Below, piece by piece: positions 34,100 to 42,383 of a stretch of DNA of 64,000 nt (its first letter is position 1; each line of letters opens with the position of its first letter). The translations under genes and the position numbers were made by a program. The notes under the pieces are model-generated. The model did no database searches. It worked only from the letters and a program-made list of their open reading frames with translations, and was not told the origin of the DNA. The stretch covers positions 14,305-78,304 of the forward strand of contig DATKAZ010000039.1 of the NCBI GenBank assembly GCA_035514535.1, in the 5' to 3' direction. The DNA is from XN24 sp035514535. GTDB lineage: Bacteria > Pseudomonadota > Gammaproteobacteria > Steroidobacterales > XN24.

Positions 34100-34677
34100 T
34101 GCTCTGCTCCACGGGGCGAAGGATCCTGCGTGCCGCGCCCGGGCCGGATAGCCCGCCCGCCGCGTTCCGTAAGCACGATGTCGAGGGGCACGTCCCAGGG
34201 CTGCGCGGGTATGCATGGCGCCTGCTGGATGGCGAATGCCGCGCCGACCAGCAGCGGGCGGTGGCGGTGCCCCGCCAGGGCGCGATCGTAGTAGCCGCCG
34301 CCCATCCCCAGGCGATGACCGCAGGCGTCAAACGCCACCAGCGGCGCGACCACCAGGTCCAGTCGCGCCGCCTTGATCCGGCGCCGGCCGCCGACCGGCT
34401 CGGGGATGCCGTAGCGGTTGCGCCGCAGTGCCGTGGCCTCGTTCCATGGCGCAAAACGCATCGCGCCGCCATGCGCCACGACCGGCAGATAGACCTGCTT
34501 GCCGCGCAGGCGCGCATGACACGCGAGCTCACGCAAGTCCGGTTCGCCGTCGGCCGGCCAGTAAAGCGCGACATGCACCGCCCTGCGGTAGGCGGGCAGG
34601 GCGCGCAGGTGCCCCAGGATCGCGCGCGTCGCGAGTTGCCGCCTGACCGGCGACAGGGCGCGCCGCCGAATTCGCAT
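34096..34677 (-). CDS. fau: 5-formyltetrahydrofolate cyclo-ligase
   Basis: A 193-residue Fau/YgfA. It converts 5-formyltetrahydrofolate to 5,10-methenyltetrahydrofolate with ATP. The N-terminus MRIRRRALSPVRRQ lines up with the E. coli start, and the signature VAPLVAFDACGHRLGMGGGYYDRAL is complete. I place the start at 34677 (a TTG at about 34701 is also possible). The longer frame to 34764 must be rejected because it runs into the 6S RNA gene. The ssrS-fau order is the classic one, in which both may be co-transcribed. Confidence 0.9.
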   Translation of the reverse strand: MRIRRRALSPVRRQLATRAILGHLRALPAYRRAVHVALYWPADGEPDLRELACHARLRGKQVYLPVVAHGGAMRFAPWNEATALRRNRYGIPEPVGGRRRIKAARLDLVVAPLVAFDACGHRLGMGGGYYDRALAGHRHRPLLVGAAFAIQQAPCIPAQPWDVPLDIVLTERGGRAIRPGRGTQDPSPRGAEQ

Positions 34678-34731
34678 ATCGCGACGCAGCGTATTGCGCA
34701 ATGCGACCGGATCGTCCGGGGGAAAAATAAG

Positions 34732-34922
34732 GTGGCGCCTCCCGCCTGTGCCGTTACGAACCATTGCTCTCGAACCAGAGCAATAGGTGGGGCCGGCAGT
34801 CGGACCTAAGGCTTTCCGCTAAATGCGGGCTTGCGCACCGGTGCCGACAGGTCCCGGCCCCTGGGTGGTTAATTAGGGTCGAGAGGTACCCGGCCCATAT
34901 CGAACACCGCAGGAGGCGCCAA
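34732..34922 (-). ncRNA. ssrS: 6S RNA
   Basis: A non-coding stretch of about 190 nt between zapA and fau, the standard location of ssrS. The ends pair perfectly over nine bases (34912-34920 with 34734-34742). Reading on the minus strand, the segments GGGCCGGG, GGAAAGCCTTAGGTCCGACTGC and the hairpin TTGCTCTGGTTCGAGAGCAA match the layout of gammaproteobacterial 6S RNA, which has GGAAAGCCTAAAG and a TTGAACC..GGTTCAA hairpin at the same places. 6S RNA mimics an open promoter and traps sigma-70 RNA polymerase in stationary phase. Exact ends are estimates. Confidence 0.85.
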
Positions 34923-34946
34923 GACTTAAAGACTTGCCGCGGACAG

Positions 34947-35261
34947 CTATAGTTCCAGCTGCTTGCCATCCTCGAGCGCCGACTCTACGCGCTCGCGCAG
35001 CGTCTTGAGCCGCATGCCGAGCTGAGTCTCCACGGACTCGTCCCGGTTGCGCCCCTTGAGAAGATCATTGGCCAGGTTGAGTGCGGCCATCACTGCGATC
35101 CGATCGGTGCCGACGACGTTGCCGACGTCCCGGATCTGCTTCATCCGTGCGTTGAGATATTCGGCGGAGCGAATCAGGTCGTTCTTTTCATCGCCGGGAC
35201 AGGCGAACTGGTATTCCTTCTCGAGGATCTTCACGTTGACCCGGGCCGGCTCGGTACTCAT
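34947..35261 (-). CDS. zapA: Cell division protein ZapA
   Basis: A 104-residue ZapA that crosslinks FtsZ filaments at the Z ring. It shows VNVKILEKEYQFACPGDEKNDLIRSAEYLNARM and GTDRIAVMAALNLANDLLKGR, with a C-terminal coiled coil. The ATG at 35261 overlaps the stop of the coiled-coil gene before it by four bases. A longer frame upstream is only the shadow of that gene. 6S RNA begins about 25 bases after its stop. Confidence 0.92.
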   Translation of the reverse strand: MSTEPARVNVKILEKEYQFACPGDEKNDLIRSAEYLNARMKQIRDVGNVVGTDRIAVMAALNLANDLLKGRNRDESVETQLGMRLKTLRERVESALEDGKQLEL

Positions 35262-35488
35262 GCGCCGTGTTCCATTGCCTTGAGGCGGCCGATCATGGCC
35301 TCGACGCGGGTGCGCACCTGCTCGTTTTTCTGCATCAGCGAGGCGCGTTCCACCATGAGGCTGTCCTGGCGCTGGCGCAGGGAGCGATTTTCTTCCTTGA
35401 GCTGCCGGCACACCGCTACCAGCTCATCGAGCCGCCGCTCGAGCCGCTTCAGTTCGATATCCACCGCTTGCACCGTCCCGTCGCCCAT
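35258..35488 (-). CDS. Small coiled-coil protein (TIGR02449/ZapB-like)
   Basis: A 76-residue protein that is almost entirely one coiled coil (DIELKRLERRLDELVAVCRQLKEENRSLRQRQ...), matching the TIGR02449 family usually found just before zapA. By analogy with ZapB it may work with ZapA at the division site, but this is inference. I chose the ATG at 35488; an upstream GTG at 35524 would add 12 residues without a better ribosome binding site. It is divergent from the UPF0149 gene. Confidence 0.82.
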   Translation of the reverse strand: MGDGTVQAVDIELKRLERRLDELVAVCRQLKEENRSLRQRQDSLMVERASLMQKNEQVRTRVEAMIGRLKAMEHGA

Positions 35489-35620
35489 GGCGGCAACTAT
35501 AGTGAGCGCCCCAGTAACGGTCAATCGGCCGCCGGCAGCGCCTGTGAGCCGGCTAATGCCGGTGTTAGCATCGGCTTACCGATCACTCCCCGGGCGAGCC
35601 GTACGCCGGACAGGTAGGCG

Positions 35621-36178
35621 ATGATACTTCCCGACTATGGTCAACTCCAGGCTACGCTCGGCGGCCCGGAAACCGGCAGCGCGGCTGCGGAGGCGCATGG
35701 CACGCTCTGCGGGCTGCTGTGTACCGCGGCCGAGGACATGCCGGACGCCTGGATCCAGAACACGCTGGCTGACGCTGAAGAATACAGCTTCGGCGGCCGC
35801 GCCGACGCCAGGTCGCTGCTGGAGGCGCTGAACCAGGCGACGATCGAGGCCCTCGCGGGCGGCGACATGGCGTTCCAGCTCCTCCTTCCGGGTGACGATG
35901 CCGCGCTCGAGGACCGCGCGGCGGCGCTGGCAGGCTGGTGCAACGGATTTCTCTACGGCCTCGCCGTGCGCGGCCTGCGTCCCATCGAGGAACTGCCCGA
36001 GGAGCTCAGGGAGATCCTGGCGGATTTTTCGGAAATCGGCCGGGCGGGAGTGGCCGAAGAAGAAGTCGAGGAGGCAGGCGAGAGCGCATACATGGAGCTC
36101 GCCGAGTATGTCCGGGTGGCAGTACAGCTCGTTTACGACGAATGCCGCGCACCGCCCGGTTATCATGCAGTTCACTGA
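35621..36178 (+). CDS. UPF0149 family protein (YgfB-like)
   Basis: A 185-residue all-helical protein of the UPF0149/YgfB family: AAEAHGTLCGLLCTAAEDMPDAWI at the start, DRAAALAGWCNGFLYGLAVRG in the middle and AEYVRVAVQLVYDECR at the end. The ygfB-pepP-ubiH order is conserved from E. coli onwards. In Pseudomonas, YgfB influences beta-lactamase expression; its role here is unknown. The following pepP gene starts 25 bases after its stop. Confidence 0.9.
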   Translation: MILPDYGQLQATLGGPETGSAAAEAHGTLCGLLCTAAEDMPDAWIQNTLADAEEYSFGGRADARSLLEALNQATIEALAGGDMAFQLLLPGDDAALEDRAAALAGWCNGFLYGLAVRGLRPIEELPEELREILADFSEIGRAGVAEEEVEEAGESAYMELAEYVRVAVQLVYDECRAPPGYHAVH

Positions 36179-36203
36179 AGTGGCTGCGGGAACGTCTGCC
36201 TGT

Positions 36204-37511
36204 ATGAACCAGAAAGATTTCGCCCGGCGACGCCGGCAACTGATGCGCATGATCGGCAAGGGCGGGATTGCCATCCTGCCCGCGGCACCGACGCGGGTGC
36301 GCAACCGCGATGTCGAGCATCCCTACCGCCAGGACAGCGACTTCCATTACCTGAGCGGATTCCCGGAACCGGAGGCCGTCCTCGTGCTCATGCCGGGGCG
36401 CGCGCACGGGGAGTACGTGCTGTTCTGCCGCGACCGTGATCCCGAGCGCGAGACCTGGGACGGACGGCGTGCGGGGCCGGAGGGTGCATTGCGCGATTTC
36501 GGCGCCGACGACGCGTTCCCGATTGCCGACATCGACGACATCCTGCCCGGGATGCTGGAGCACAGCGAGCGCGTCTACTACACGATGGGCCTGCATGCCG
36601 AGTTCGACCAGCGCCTCCTCGGCTGGCTCAACCAGCTGCGGGCCGGCGCAAAGACCGGGGTGGCCACGCCCGCAGAGTTCGTCGCGCTCGATCACCTGCT
36701 GCACGACATGCGCATGTTCAAGAGTCGTAGCGAGGTGGCCGCCATGCGCAAGGCCGCCAGGATCGCGGCGGCCGCCCACGTGCGCGCAATGCGCGCCTGC
36801 CGGCCCGGCATGATGGAGTACGAGATCGAGGCCGAATTCCTCCACGAGTTCCGTCGCCACGCCGCCACCACGTCCTACCAGCCGATCGTCGGTGGCGGCG
36901 CCAACGGCTGCATCCTGCATTACATCGAGAACTGCGCCAGGCTGAAGGAAGGCGACCTGCTCCTGATCGACGCGGGCTGCGAGTATGAATGCTACGCCTC
37001 CGATATCACGCGTACGTTCCCGGTGTCGGGCCGCTTCAGCGCCGCACAGCGCGCCTTGTACGAGGTCGTGCTCGCCGCGCAACTCGCGGCCATCGACAAG
37101 GTGCGGCCCGGCAACCACTGGGACGAGCCCCACGACGCGGCGGTGCGCGTGCTGACCCGCGGTCTCGTGCGCCTCGGCCTGCTGAAGGGCCGCGTGCCTG
37201 CGCTGATACGGGATGGCGCCTACCGGCGCTTCTATATGCATCGCACAGGACATTGGCTCGGCATGGACGTGCATGACGTGGGCGACTACAAGGTGGGCGA
37301 TGAGTGGCGCATCCTCGAGCCCGGCATGGTGATGACCGTGGAGCCCGGCCTGTACATCGCGCCCGGCAGCCGCGGCGTGCCGAAGAAGTGGTGGGGTACG
37401 GGGATTCGCATCGAGGACGACGTGCTCGTGACCGCCGACGGCCACGAAGTGCTGTCGGTCGATGCGCCCAAGGATCCGGACGAGATCGAGCGTCTCATGC
37501 AGGCCGCCTGA
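36204..37511 (+). CDS. pepP: Xaa-Pro aminopeptidase
   Basis: A 435-residue aminopeptidase P that removes N-terminal residues preceding proline. It has an N-terminal AMP_N domain (RRRQLMRMIGKGGIAILPAAP, DFHYLSGFPEPEAVLVL) and a C-terminal pita-bread metal domain. Metal ligands appear in LLIDAGCEYECYASDITRTFPV (two Asp), HRTGHWLGMDVHD (His), VEPGLYI (Glu) and GIRIEDDVLV (Glu). The ATG at 36204 starts the family's MNQKDFARRRRQLM pattern. The usual neighbours ygfB and ubiH are present. Confidence 0.95.
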   Translation: MNQKDFARRRRQLMRMIGKGGIAILPAAPTRVRNRDVEHPYRQDSDFHYLSGFPEPEAVLVLMPGRAHGEYVLFCRDRDPERETWDGRRAGPEGALRDFGADDAFPIADIDDILPGMLEHSERVYYTMGLHAEFDQRLLGWLNQLRAGAKTGVATPAEFVALDHLLHDMRMFKSRSEVAAMRKAARIAAAAHVRAMRACRPGMMEYEIEAEFLHEFRRHAATTSYQPIVGGGANGCILHYIENCARLKEGDLLLIDAGCEYECYASDITRTFPVSGRFSAAQRALYEVVLAAQLAAIDKVRPGNHWDEPHDAAVRVLTRGLVRLGLLKGRVPALIRDGAYRRFYMHRTGHWLGMDVHDVGDYKVGDEWRILEPGMVMTVEPGLYIAPGSRGVPKKWWGTGIRIEDDVLVTADGHEVLSVDAPKDPDEIERLMQAA

Positions 37512-37516
37512 GGACC

Positions 37517-38755
37517 ATGAGCGGGTGCGACAGCCAGGACTTCGATATCGTCATCGCCGGCGGCGGGATGGTCGGCGCTTCGCTCGCGGCTGCGCTCGCC
37601 ACGCTGCCGTTGCGCACGCTCGTGGTGGAGGCCACGCGGCCGAGTGACGCCGCACAGCCGAGCTACGATGATCGCGCCACCGCGATTTCCGAGAGCAGCC
37701 GGCGAATCCTCGAGGGCATAGGATGCTGGTCGGCGCTCGCGGACCATGCAGCGCCCATGCGCATGATCCACGTGTCCGAGCGTGGCGCCTTTGGGGCGAC
37801 GCGGCTGGCGGCCCGGGACCAGGGACTCGCGAGTTTCGGCCACGTCGTGGAGAACCGCGCCCTCGGGGCTGCGCTGTGGGAGCGCATGCGGTCGGCACCG
37901 GGTGTCACGGCCTGGTCCCCGGCCAGGGTGGTCGGGCTGGCGCAGGAGGAGGAGCGGGTGCGCGTCAGTGTCGCGCGCGGCAATGCGGCCCCGCTGGAGG
38001 TGCGCGCCCGGCTGCTGGTCGCCGCCGACGGCGCACGCTCGCCGGCGCGCGAGATGGCCGGTATCGGGCACGAGGTGCGCGAATATGGACAGGTTGCCGT
38101 CATCGCCAATGTCACGCCTGCCATGGATCATGCGGGGACCGCCTTCGAGCGTTTCACGCCCAGCGGCCCGCTGGCCGTCCTGCCGCTGACGCGGGGACGG
38201 GTCACGGTCGTCTGGACGCAGTCGCCGGAGCAGGCGGAGGCCACGATGGCGCTCGACGATGCCGGCTTCCTGGCGGGATTGCAGGCCGCATTCGGCTATC
38301 GCCTCGGCGCCCTGCGCAAGGCCGGTCGGCGCGCCTGCTATTCCTTGTCGCTGGTGCAGGCGCAGGCCTGGCACGCCGGGCGCGTCGTGCTCGCCGGGAA
38401 CGCGGCGCACGGCATTCACCCGGTGGCGGGGCAAGGCTTCAATCTCGGCCTGCGCGACGTGGCCGCGCTCGCCGAGTTGATCGCCCGCCAGGGCGCGGCT
38501 GGCGACCCCGGGGCCGCGGCGCTGCGCGAGGAGTACGCCGAATGGCGCGAGGCCGACTGCGCGCGCACGATACGCGACACGAACGGCCTCGTGCAGTTGT
38601 TCGCCAGCGAGTTCGCCCCGCTGCGGGTGGGACGCCGCCTGGGTCTCGTCGGGCTCGACCTGTTTCCGTCGGCGCGCGCGGTGCTCGCGCGCCGCGGCAT
38701 GGGCCTCGCCGGCCGGCTGCCGCGCCTCGCGCTCGGCCAGCCGCTGTCGCCGTGA
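37517..38755 (+). CDS. ubiH: UbiH-type FAD-dependent ubiquinone hydroxylase
   Basis: A 412-residue flavin monooxygenase. The FAD-binding dinucleotide motif is VIAGGGMVGASLAAAL near residue 12, the DG motif is VAADGARSPAREMAGI, and the GD-like motif reads VLAGNAAHGIHPVAGQGFNLGLRDVAAL, with Asn in place of the common Asp. It hydroxylates the ubiquinone ring, most likely at C6 given its place after pepP as in E. coli. The ATG is five bases after pepP. It overlaps the next, similar gene by four bases. Confidence 0.9.
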   Translation: MSGCDSQDFDIVIAGGGMVGASLAAALATLPLRTLVVEATRPSDAAQPSYDDRATAISESSRRILEGIGCWSALADHAAPMRMIHVSERGAFGATRLAARDQGLASFGHVVENRALGAALWERMRSAPGVTAWSPARVVGLAQEEERVRVSVARGNAAPLEVRARLLVAADGARSPAREMAGIGHEVREYGQVAVIANVTPAMDHAGTAFERFTPSGPLAVLPLTRGRVTVVWTQSPEQAEATMALDDAGFLAGLQAAFGYRLGALRKAGRRACYSLSLVQAQAWHAGRVVLAGNAAHGIHPVAGQGFNLGLRDVAALAELIARQGAAGDPGAAALREEYAEWREADCARTIRDTNGLVQLFASEFAPLRVGRRLGLVGLDLFPSARAVLARRGMGLAGRLPRLALGQPLSP

Positions 38756-39990
38756 GAGGCCAGCCGGACATCGCCGTCGTCGGCGCGGGTATGGTCGGCG
38801 CCGCCACAGCGGCGCTGCTCGCCCGCATGGCCCCGGACACGTCGATCGCCGTGCTGGACGCCGATGCGCCGCCGCGCTGGCGACCTGGCGACGAGCCCGG
38901 CCTGCGAGTCTCGGCCATATCCGAGGCCAGCCGACGCGTGCTCGCCGCCTGCGGCGCGTGGGACGAGATCGCCGCCGGGCGGATCAGTCCCTACGCCCAC
39001 ATGCGCGTCTGGGACGGTGCAGTTCCGGGCGGCGGACCGGGGGCGATACATTTCAGCGCCGCCGACGTGGCCGCGCCGGTGCTCGGGCATATCGTCGAGA
39101 ACGAGCTGGTGCGGCTCGCGCTGCGCAACGCACTCTTCAGGCTGGACAACGTGAGTTTGCTGGATGGCGCCCGGCTCACGGCGCTGGCGCTCGACGGCGG
39201 ACGCGCCGAGCTCGAGATCGAGGACGGACGCAGGCTGCAGGCGCGACTCGTCGTCGGCGCCGACGGTGCAAATTCGGCTTCGCGCGCCATGGCCGGCCTC
39301 GAGGTCGAGGGCTACGAGTACGAGCAGCGTGCGGTGGTATGCAACCTGCGCTGCCAGCTGCCGCACGGCGAGACGGCCTGGCAGCGCTTCCTGCCGGAGG
39401 GGCCGATTGCGCTGCTGCCCCTGGCCGACGGGCGCGTGTCGATCGTCTGGACCACGACGGTAGCGCACGCGGAGGCGTTGCTGGCCGACGACGATGCGAG
39501 TTTCCGCGCCGCGGTCGCCAGGGCGGCCGACGGCTGCCTGGGCGACGTGCTCGAGGCGGGCCCACGGGCTGCCTTCCCGCTGCGGATGCGCTACGCACCC
39601 GCATATACGCGCGCCCGCTATGCGCTGGTCGGTGACGCGGCGCACACCGTTCATCCGCTGGCAGGCCAGGGCGTGAATCTCGGCTTCCTCGACGCGGCCG
39701 CGCTGGCGGAGACGGTGGTCGCAGGGCTCGCGGCGGGACGGGACCCCGGCGACCCCGCGCTGCTGCGGCGCTACGAGCGCTGCCGCAAGCCCGATAATGT
39801 CATCGCGATGCGGGTCTTCGATGGGATCAACCGGCTGTTCAGCAACGATGATCCGGTGCTGGGCGCTTTGCGCCGCGCCGGCTTCACGCTCGTCGATCGT
39901 CTCAAGCCGCTGAAGGGCGTATTCATCCGTCGCGCGATGGGGCTGGACGGCGACCTGCCGGCAGTGGCGCGACCCGCCGTCGGGGCGTAA
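38752..39990 (+). CDS. Second UbiH/UbiI-family FAD-dependent hydroxylase
   Basis: A 412-residue paralogue of the preceding protein. It has IAVVGAGMVGAATAALLARM at the start, VGADGANSASRAMAGLEVEGYEYEQRAVVCNL in the middle and ALVGDAAHTVHPLAGQGVNLGFLDAAAL, with the usual Asp. It matches the UbiI/VisC branch (C5 hydroxylation) in gene order, but I cannot fix the ring position by eye. The GTG start is set by the GTGA overlap with ubiH. With coq7 at 28.1 kb, the window holds three ubiquinone hydroxylases. Confidence 0.87.
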   Translation: MRGQPDIAVVGAGMVGAATAALLARMAPDTSIAVLDADAPPRWRPGDEPGLRVSAISEASRRVLAACGAWDEIAAGRISPYAHMRVWDGAVPGGGPGAIHFSAADVAAPVLGHIVENELVRLALRNALFRLDNVSLLDGARLTALALDGGRAELEIEDGRRLQARLVVGADGANSASRAMAGLEVEGYEYEQRAVVCNLRCQLPHGETAWQRFLPEGPIALLPLADGRVSIVWTTTVAHAEALLADDDASFRAAVARAADGCLGDVLEAGPRAAFPLRMRYAPAYTRARYALVGDAAHTVHPLAGQGVNLGFLDAAALAETVVAGLAAGRDPGDPALLRRYERCRKPDNVIAMRVFDGINRLFSNDDPVLGALRRAGFTLVDRLKPLKGVFIRRAMGLDGDLPAVARPAVGA

Positions 39991-40012
39991 CAATGGTTCA
40001 CAGTGGAGAGTC

Positions 40013-40282
40013 ATGACGATGCCTGAGCAACAGATGGAGGAACTGCTCGCGCAGCTGCGCAAGGAAGTGGCGGGGGCGCGCGAGCTGAGCGCGGGACAGC
40101 GTGCGCGCATGGAAGCGCTGCAGGAACAGATCGAGGAGCGCCTCGCATCGGAGCAGGTGCCTCACGAGGGCAGCCCGCGGGAACTCGTGCGCGGCTATAT
40201 CGATGAATTCCAGAGGTCGCATCCGACGCTCACCATGGTGCTGGGACGCATCCTCGATTCCCTCAACAAGATGGGAATCTAG
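40013..40282 (+). CDS. DUF4404 family protein
   Basis: An 89-residue acidic, helical protein of the DUF4404 type. It has heptad-like helices (QQMEELLAQLRKEVAGARELSAGQRARMEALQEQIEERL) and the C-terminal pattern HPTLTMVLGRILDSLNKMGI. Function is unknown. It begins 22 bases after the hydroxylase gene and ends 16 bases before the acyl-CoA dehydrogenase, so it is probably part of the same transcript. Confidence 0.8.
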   Translation: MTMPEQQMEELLAQLRKEVAGARELSAGQRARMEALQEQIEERLASEQVPHEGSPRELVRGYIDEFQRSHPTLTMVLGRILDSLNKMGI

Positions 40283-40298
40283 TTTCGCGGGAGGTGAT

Positions 40299-41969
40299 GT
40301 GACACCGGCATTCAACCAGCCGCCGCCGCAGCTCGGCAACCAGTACGACGACGACCGCGTATTGCGCTCGGTGCTGGCGCGCCGCTTCGGGGGCCGGGTT
40401 CCGGCCGAGGTGGAGGAGCGCATGCGCGCGCTGGGCGAGCTCGCGGGCGGCGAACTCTACCAGATGCAGCTCGCCGACCGGCTCAACGAGCCGCGGCTCG
40501 AGCAATGGGACGCGTGGGGCAATCGCATCGACGAGATCGAAATCTCGCCGCTGTGGCGGCGGGCCGAACGGCTCGCTGCGGAGCTCGGCCTGGTGGCCAC
40601 CGGCTACGAGCCGGAGTACGGCGCCCTCTCGCGCACGGTGCAGTTTGCACTCGTGCACCTGTTCCACCCGTCGACGGACGTCTACAGTTGCCCGCTGGCG
40701 ATGACCGACGGTGCCGCGCGCACGCTGCTGGACTCAGGCAACAGGGCGCTCGCGGAACGCGCGCTGCCGCACCTGACCAGCCGCGATCCGGATCGTTTCT
40801 GGACCAGCGGCCAGTGGATGACCGAGTCGACCGGCGGCTCGGACGTCGGCGCGTCCGAGACCATCGCGCGCCAGGACGGTGAGCGCTGGACGCTGTGGGG
40901 CCGCAAGTGGTTCACCTCGGCCGCCACCTCGCAGATGGCCCTGACGCTCGCGCGCCCCGAGGGCAATGAGCCGGGCGGCCGCGGGCTCGCGTTGTTCTAC
41001 GTGGAGACGCGTAACGAGGCGGGTCGCCTGGATCATATCGAGATCTTGCGCCTCAAGGACAAGCTGGGCACGCGCAAGGTGCCCACGGCAGAGCTGATCC
41101 TCGACGGCACGCCTGCAATCCCGGTCGCGGGGACCTCCGACGGGATCCGCCGCATCGTGCCGATGCTGACCATGACGCGCACCTGGAACAGCGTCTGCGC
41201 CGCCTCGTTCATGCGTCGCGGCATCGCGCTCGCGCGGGATTACGGCCGGCGCCGGGTAGCCTTCGGCCGGCCGCTGTCGCGCCAGCCGCTGCACGTGAAC
41301 ACGATTGCGGCGCTGCAGGCCGAGTACGAGGCGGCATTCCACCTGTGCTTCGAGCTGATCGAGCTGCTCGGGCGGGTGGAGCACGGCGAGGCCGACGACG
41401 AGGCCCGCATCCTGTTGCGGCTCATGACGGCACTCACCAAGCTGACCACCGGCAAGCAGGCCGTCGCCGTGTCGACCGAGGCCATCGAGTGCTTCGGTGG
41501 GGCCGGCTACGTCGAGGACACGGGCCTGCCGGTGATCGTCCGGGACAGCCAGGTATTGCCGATCTGGGAAGGTACGACCAACGTGCTGTCCCTCGAGCTG
41601 CTCAAGGCGTGTGGCGACGGCGCACCGCTCGCCGTGTTGCGTCGCCGGATCGCGGCCTGCGCGCGTGCCTGCCGGGACCACAGGCTCGCGGCGGCGGTGA
41701 GCATCGCGGGGACTGCGGCCGATCGGGCGCTGGCATGGTACCGCTCGGCCGCCGACTCGGGCCAGCCGGCGCTGGAGGCTCACGCGCGCGGCTTCGCGCT
41801 TACCCTGGGGCGCGCGACCGCCCTTGCGCTGATGTGCGAGCACGCCCAGTGGTCGCTCGACGAGGAGCAGGACGTCCATGCGCGCGCGGCGGCCCTGGCC
41901 TTCGCATGCTCGCGCGTCAGCCAGCTCGACGAAATCGAGCCCGACGACGCGGCCCTACTCGCCGAGTAG
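40299..41969 (+). CDS. Acyl-CoA dehydrogenase family protein (AidB-like)
   Basis: A 556-residue flavoprotein of the AidB/isovaleryl-CoA dehydrogenase-like branch. It starts PAFNQPPPQLGNQYDDDRVL, has the FAD/substrate segments GQWMTESTGGSDVGASETIA and WFTSAATSQMALTLARPEG, and the conserved IECFGGAGYVEDTGLPVIVRDSQVLPIWEGTTNVLSLELLKA. AidB binds DNA and belongs to the adaptive alkylation response; whether this one does is unknown. The GTG at 40299 follows a strong GGGAGGTGA site, which decides the start. It overlaps the convergent phhB by 15 bases. Confidence 0.87.
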   Translation: MTPAFNQPPPQLGNQYDDDRVLRSVLARRFGGRVPAEVEERMRALGELAGGELYQMQLADRLNEPRLEQWDAWGNRIDEIEISPLWRRAERLAAELGLVATGYEPEYGALSRTVQFALVHLFHPSTDVYSCPLAMTDGAARTLLDSGNRALAERALPHLTSRDPDRFWTSGQWMTESTGGSDVGASETIARQDGERWTLWGRKWFTSAATSQMALTLARPEGNEPGGRGLALFYVETRNEAGRLDHIEILRLKDKLGTRKVPTAELILDGTPAIPVAGTSDGIRRIVPMLTMTRTWNSVCAASFMRRGIALARDYGRRRVAFGRPLSRQPLHVNTIAALQAEYEAAFHLCFELIELLGRVEHGEADDEARILLRLMTALTKLTTGKQAVAVSTEAIECFGGAGYVEDTGLPVIVRDSQVLPIWEGTTNVLSLELLKACGDGAPLAVLRRRIAACARACRDHRLAAAVSIAGTAADRALAWYRSAADSGQPALEAHARGFALTLGRATALALMCEHAQWSLDEEQDVHARAAALAFACSRVSQLDEIEPDDAALLAE

Positions 41970-42293
41970 TGCGTCGACCTTGGCGGCGCAGATGAAGTCG
42001 TTCTCGGACAGCCCGCTGATGGAGTGGGTCGAGAAACGCACGAGGCAATGACCCCAGCCGACCTCGAGGTCGGGATGGTGATTTTCGAGGTTGGCGATCC
42101 AGGCGACGGCATTGACGAAGCCCATCGTGCGGTAGAAGCCCTTGAAGGTGAAATCGCGGCGGATTTCCGTTGCGTCGTCGTTCAGGGACCAGTCTGCGTG
42201 CAGGCGGCCAAGCAGCTTGCGGGCCTCCTCGGCGGTCATCGGCTTTACGCCGCCCTCGCAGGGCACGCAAGTCTTCGCAGCGAGTTCGCTCAC
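41955..42293 (-). CDS. phhB: Pterin-4a-carbinolamine dehydratase
   Basis: A 112-residue PCD/DCoH enzyme that dehydrates 4a-hydroxytetrahydrobiopterin after each phenylalanine hydroxylase turnover. It shows CVPCEGGVKPMTAEEARKLL, RDFTFKGFYRTMGFVNAVAWIANLENHHPDLEVGWGHCLVRFSTHSISGL, including the active-site His-His pair. It lies just downstream of phhA on the same strand, separated by 90 bases that hold two short direct repeats. Confidence 0.93.
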   Translation of the reverse strand: MSELAAKTCVPCEGGVKPMTAEEARKLLGRLHADWSLNDDATEIRRDFTFKGFYRTMGFVNAVAWIANLENHHPDLEVGWGHCLVRFSTHSISGLSENDFICAAKVDALLGE

Positions 42294-42309
42294 GGTTGTC
42301 TCCTAAATT

Positions 42310-42349
42310 GGGGTCAGGTACGAATAAGAATCGGGGTCAGATACAAATC
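42310..42349. repeat. Two direct copies of a GGGGTCAGrTACrAAT repeat between phhA and phhB
   Basis: The first copy (GGGGTCAGGTACGAATA) is at 42310 and the second (GGGGTCAGATACAAATC) at 42333. Short units of this form are scattered in many gammaproteobacterial genomes as remnants of REP-type elements moved by Y1 transposases; that link is from memory, not shown here. They separate two genes that are otherwise usually tightly linked. Confidence 0.6.
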
Positions 42350-42383
42350 AAGCGGAACCCTGCGACGCCCGGGCGCGTAAGGC

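Noticed and set aside
34678..34764. N-terminal extension of fau
   Set aside because: The extension lies in the 6S RNA gene and is not part of the conserved Fau N-terminus.
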